In this document: positions 13,579 to 13,827 of the stretch, piece after piece
How the letters are laid out: every line of letters starts with the position of its first letter
How positions within the stretch are numbered: the stretch's first letter is position 1
Source: an uncultured Chryseobacterium sp.
GTDB taxonomy: Bacteria > Bacteroidota > Bacteroidia > Flavobacteriales > Weeksellaceae
NCBI RefSeq assembly: GCF_936933875.1
Contig: NZ_CAKZIK010000017.1
Span: 1 to 13,827, forward strand
Length of the DNA stretch: 13,827 bases
Direction: 5' to 3'
Program-made: the position numbers and the translations under genes
The notes under the pieces: model-generated
The model's input: only the letters and a program-made list of their open reading frames with translations
Database searches by the model: none
What the model was told of the DNA's origin: nothing

Positions 13579-13660
13579 GTTCAAAATATTTAAAAATTAA
13601 ATGTTCAGAATTTGAAGCATTTTCAAATCTTCAAGTTCAGACATTTTCAAACTAAAAATT

Positions 13661-13827
13661 ATGGCTGAAGTTATTACAATGCCCCGTCTTTCCGACACTA
13701 TGACCGATGGTAAAGTTGCCAAATGGCACAAAAAAGTTGGTGATGCTGTAAAAGAGGGAGATATTCTTGCAGAAATTGAAACAGATAAAGCCGTTCAGGA
13801 TTTTGAATCTGAAGTGAACGGAACGCT
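13661..13827 (+). CDS. pdhC: Pyruvate dehydrogenase E2 (dihydrolipoamide acetyltransferase), 5' part
   Basis: The first 55 codons of an E2 acyltransferase, cut by the window end. What is seen is the start of an N-terminal lipoyl domain: AEVITMPRLSDTMTDGKVAKWHKKVGDAVKEGD and then IETDKA, where Lys43 would carry the lipoyl group. The opening MPRLSDTMTDG is typical of pyruvate-specific E2 rather than 2-oxoglutarate E2, and the neighbouring pdhA supports this (EC 2.3.1.12). The number of lipoyl domains, the peripheral-subunit-binding domain and the catalytic domain lie outside the window. The symbol follows common Bacteroidota usage; aceF would be the enterobacterial name. Confidence 0.9.
   Translation, partial: MAEVITMPRLSDTMTDGKVAKWHKKVGDAVKEGDILAEIETDKAVQDFESEVNGT

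Noticed and set aside
1..13827. CRISPR array, tRNA, rRNA, insertion sequence or defence island
   Set aside because: I saw no spaced direct repeats, cloverleaf-like segments, transposase genes or terminal inverted repeats; every long open stretch is explained by ordinary genes.

Overview
The window is AT-rich chromosomal DNA from a member of the Bacteroidota, most likely class Flavobacteriia and probably a Chryseobacterium-like Weeksellaceae. The pointers are: start regions with little Shine-Dalgarno signal; repeated TAnnTTTG -7 promoter elements, the Bacteroidota primary sigma-factor signature; a C-terminal tail typical of type IX secretion (T9SS) cargo; and a run of Bacteroidota-type genes (DUF4153 membrane protein, BlaI-like regulator, E1-alpha followed directly by E2). 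The genus is inferred from protein style and was not tested.

Layout. Positions 121-771 (minus) hold a hypothetical protein, divergent from a lipoprotein NlpC/P60 peptidase at 960-1499. A strong terminator follows, then a small membrane protein with a bPH_4-type domain (1612-2046). A well-formed promoter then drives dapD (2107-2919), followed closely by two glycosyltransferases (2952-3614 and 3614-4705), the last pair overlapping by one base. This run ends at a hairpin shared with a converging, broken M28 peptidase gene (4739-5238, minus).

The middle is the conserved translation cluster thrS-infC-rpmI-rplT on the minus strand (8904 down to 5436), ending in a terminator. On the other side of the thrS promoter is a small RRM-type RNA-binding protein (9188-9496, plus). 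Its terminator hairpin overlaps the stop codon of a converging minus-strand operon that runs from 12411 down to 9537: PAP2-family phosphatase, BlaI/MecI-type regulator, DUF4153 membrane protein. Divergent from that operon is pdhA (12532-13533), followed by the start of the pyruvate dehydrogenase E2 gene, cut by the window edge.

Functionally this is mostly housekeeping: lysine/peptidoglycan precursor synthesis (DapD), envelope work (NlpC/P60, glycosyltransferases, PAP2), translation, and pyruvate oxidation. I found no mobile element, CRISPR array, RNA gene or defence system, and nothing that looks like a new multigene system. The best second-look items are: the M28 gene collapsed by an internal deletion, with its T9SS tail still readable in another frame; infC with no in-frame AUG ahead of its core and a heptad repeat at its apparent TTG start; 7-bp-period repeats in several intergenic gaps; and a BlaI-type regulator with a lysine-rich tail and no BlaR1 partner here. 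No gene-free stretch exceeds 300 bases; the longest is 8905-9187.
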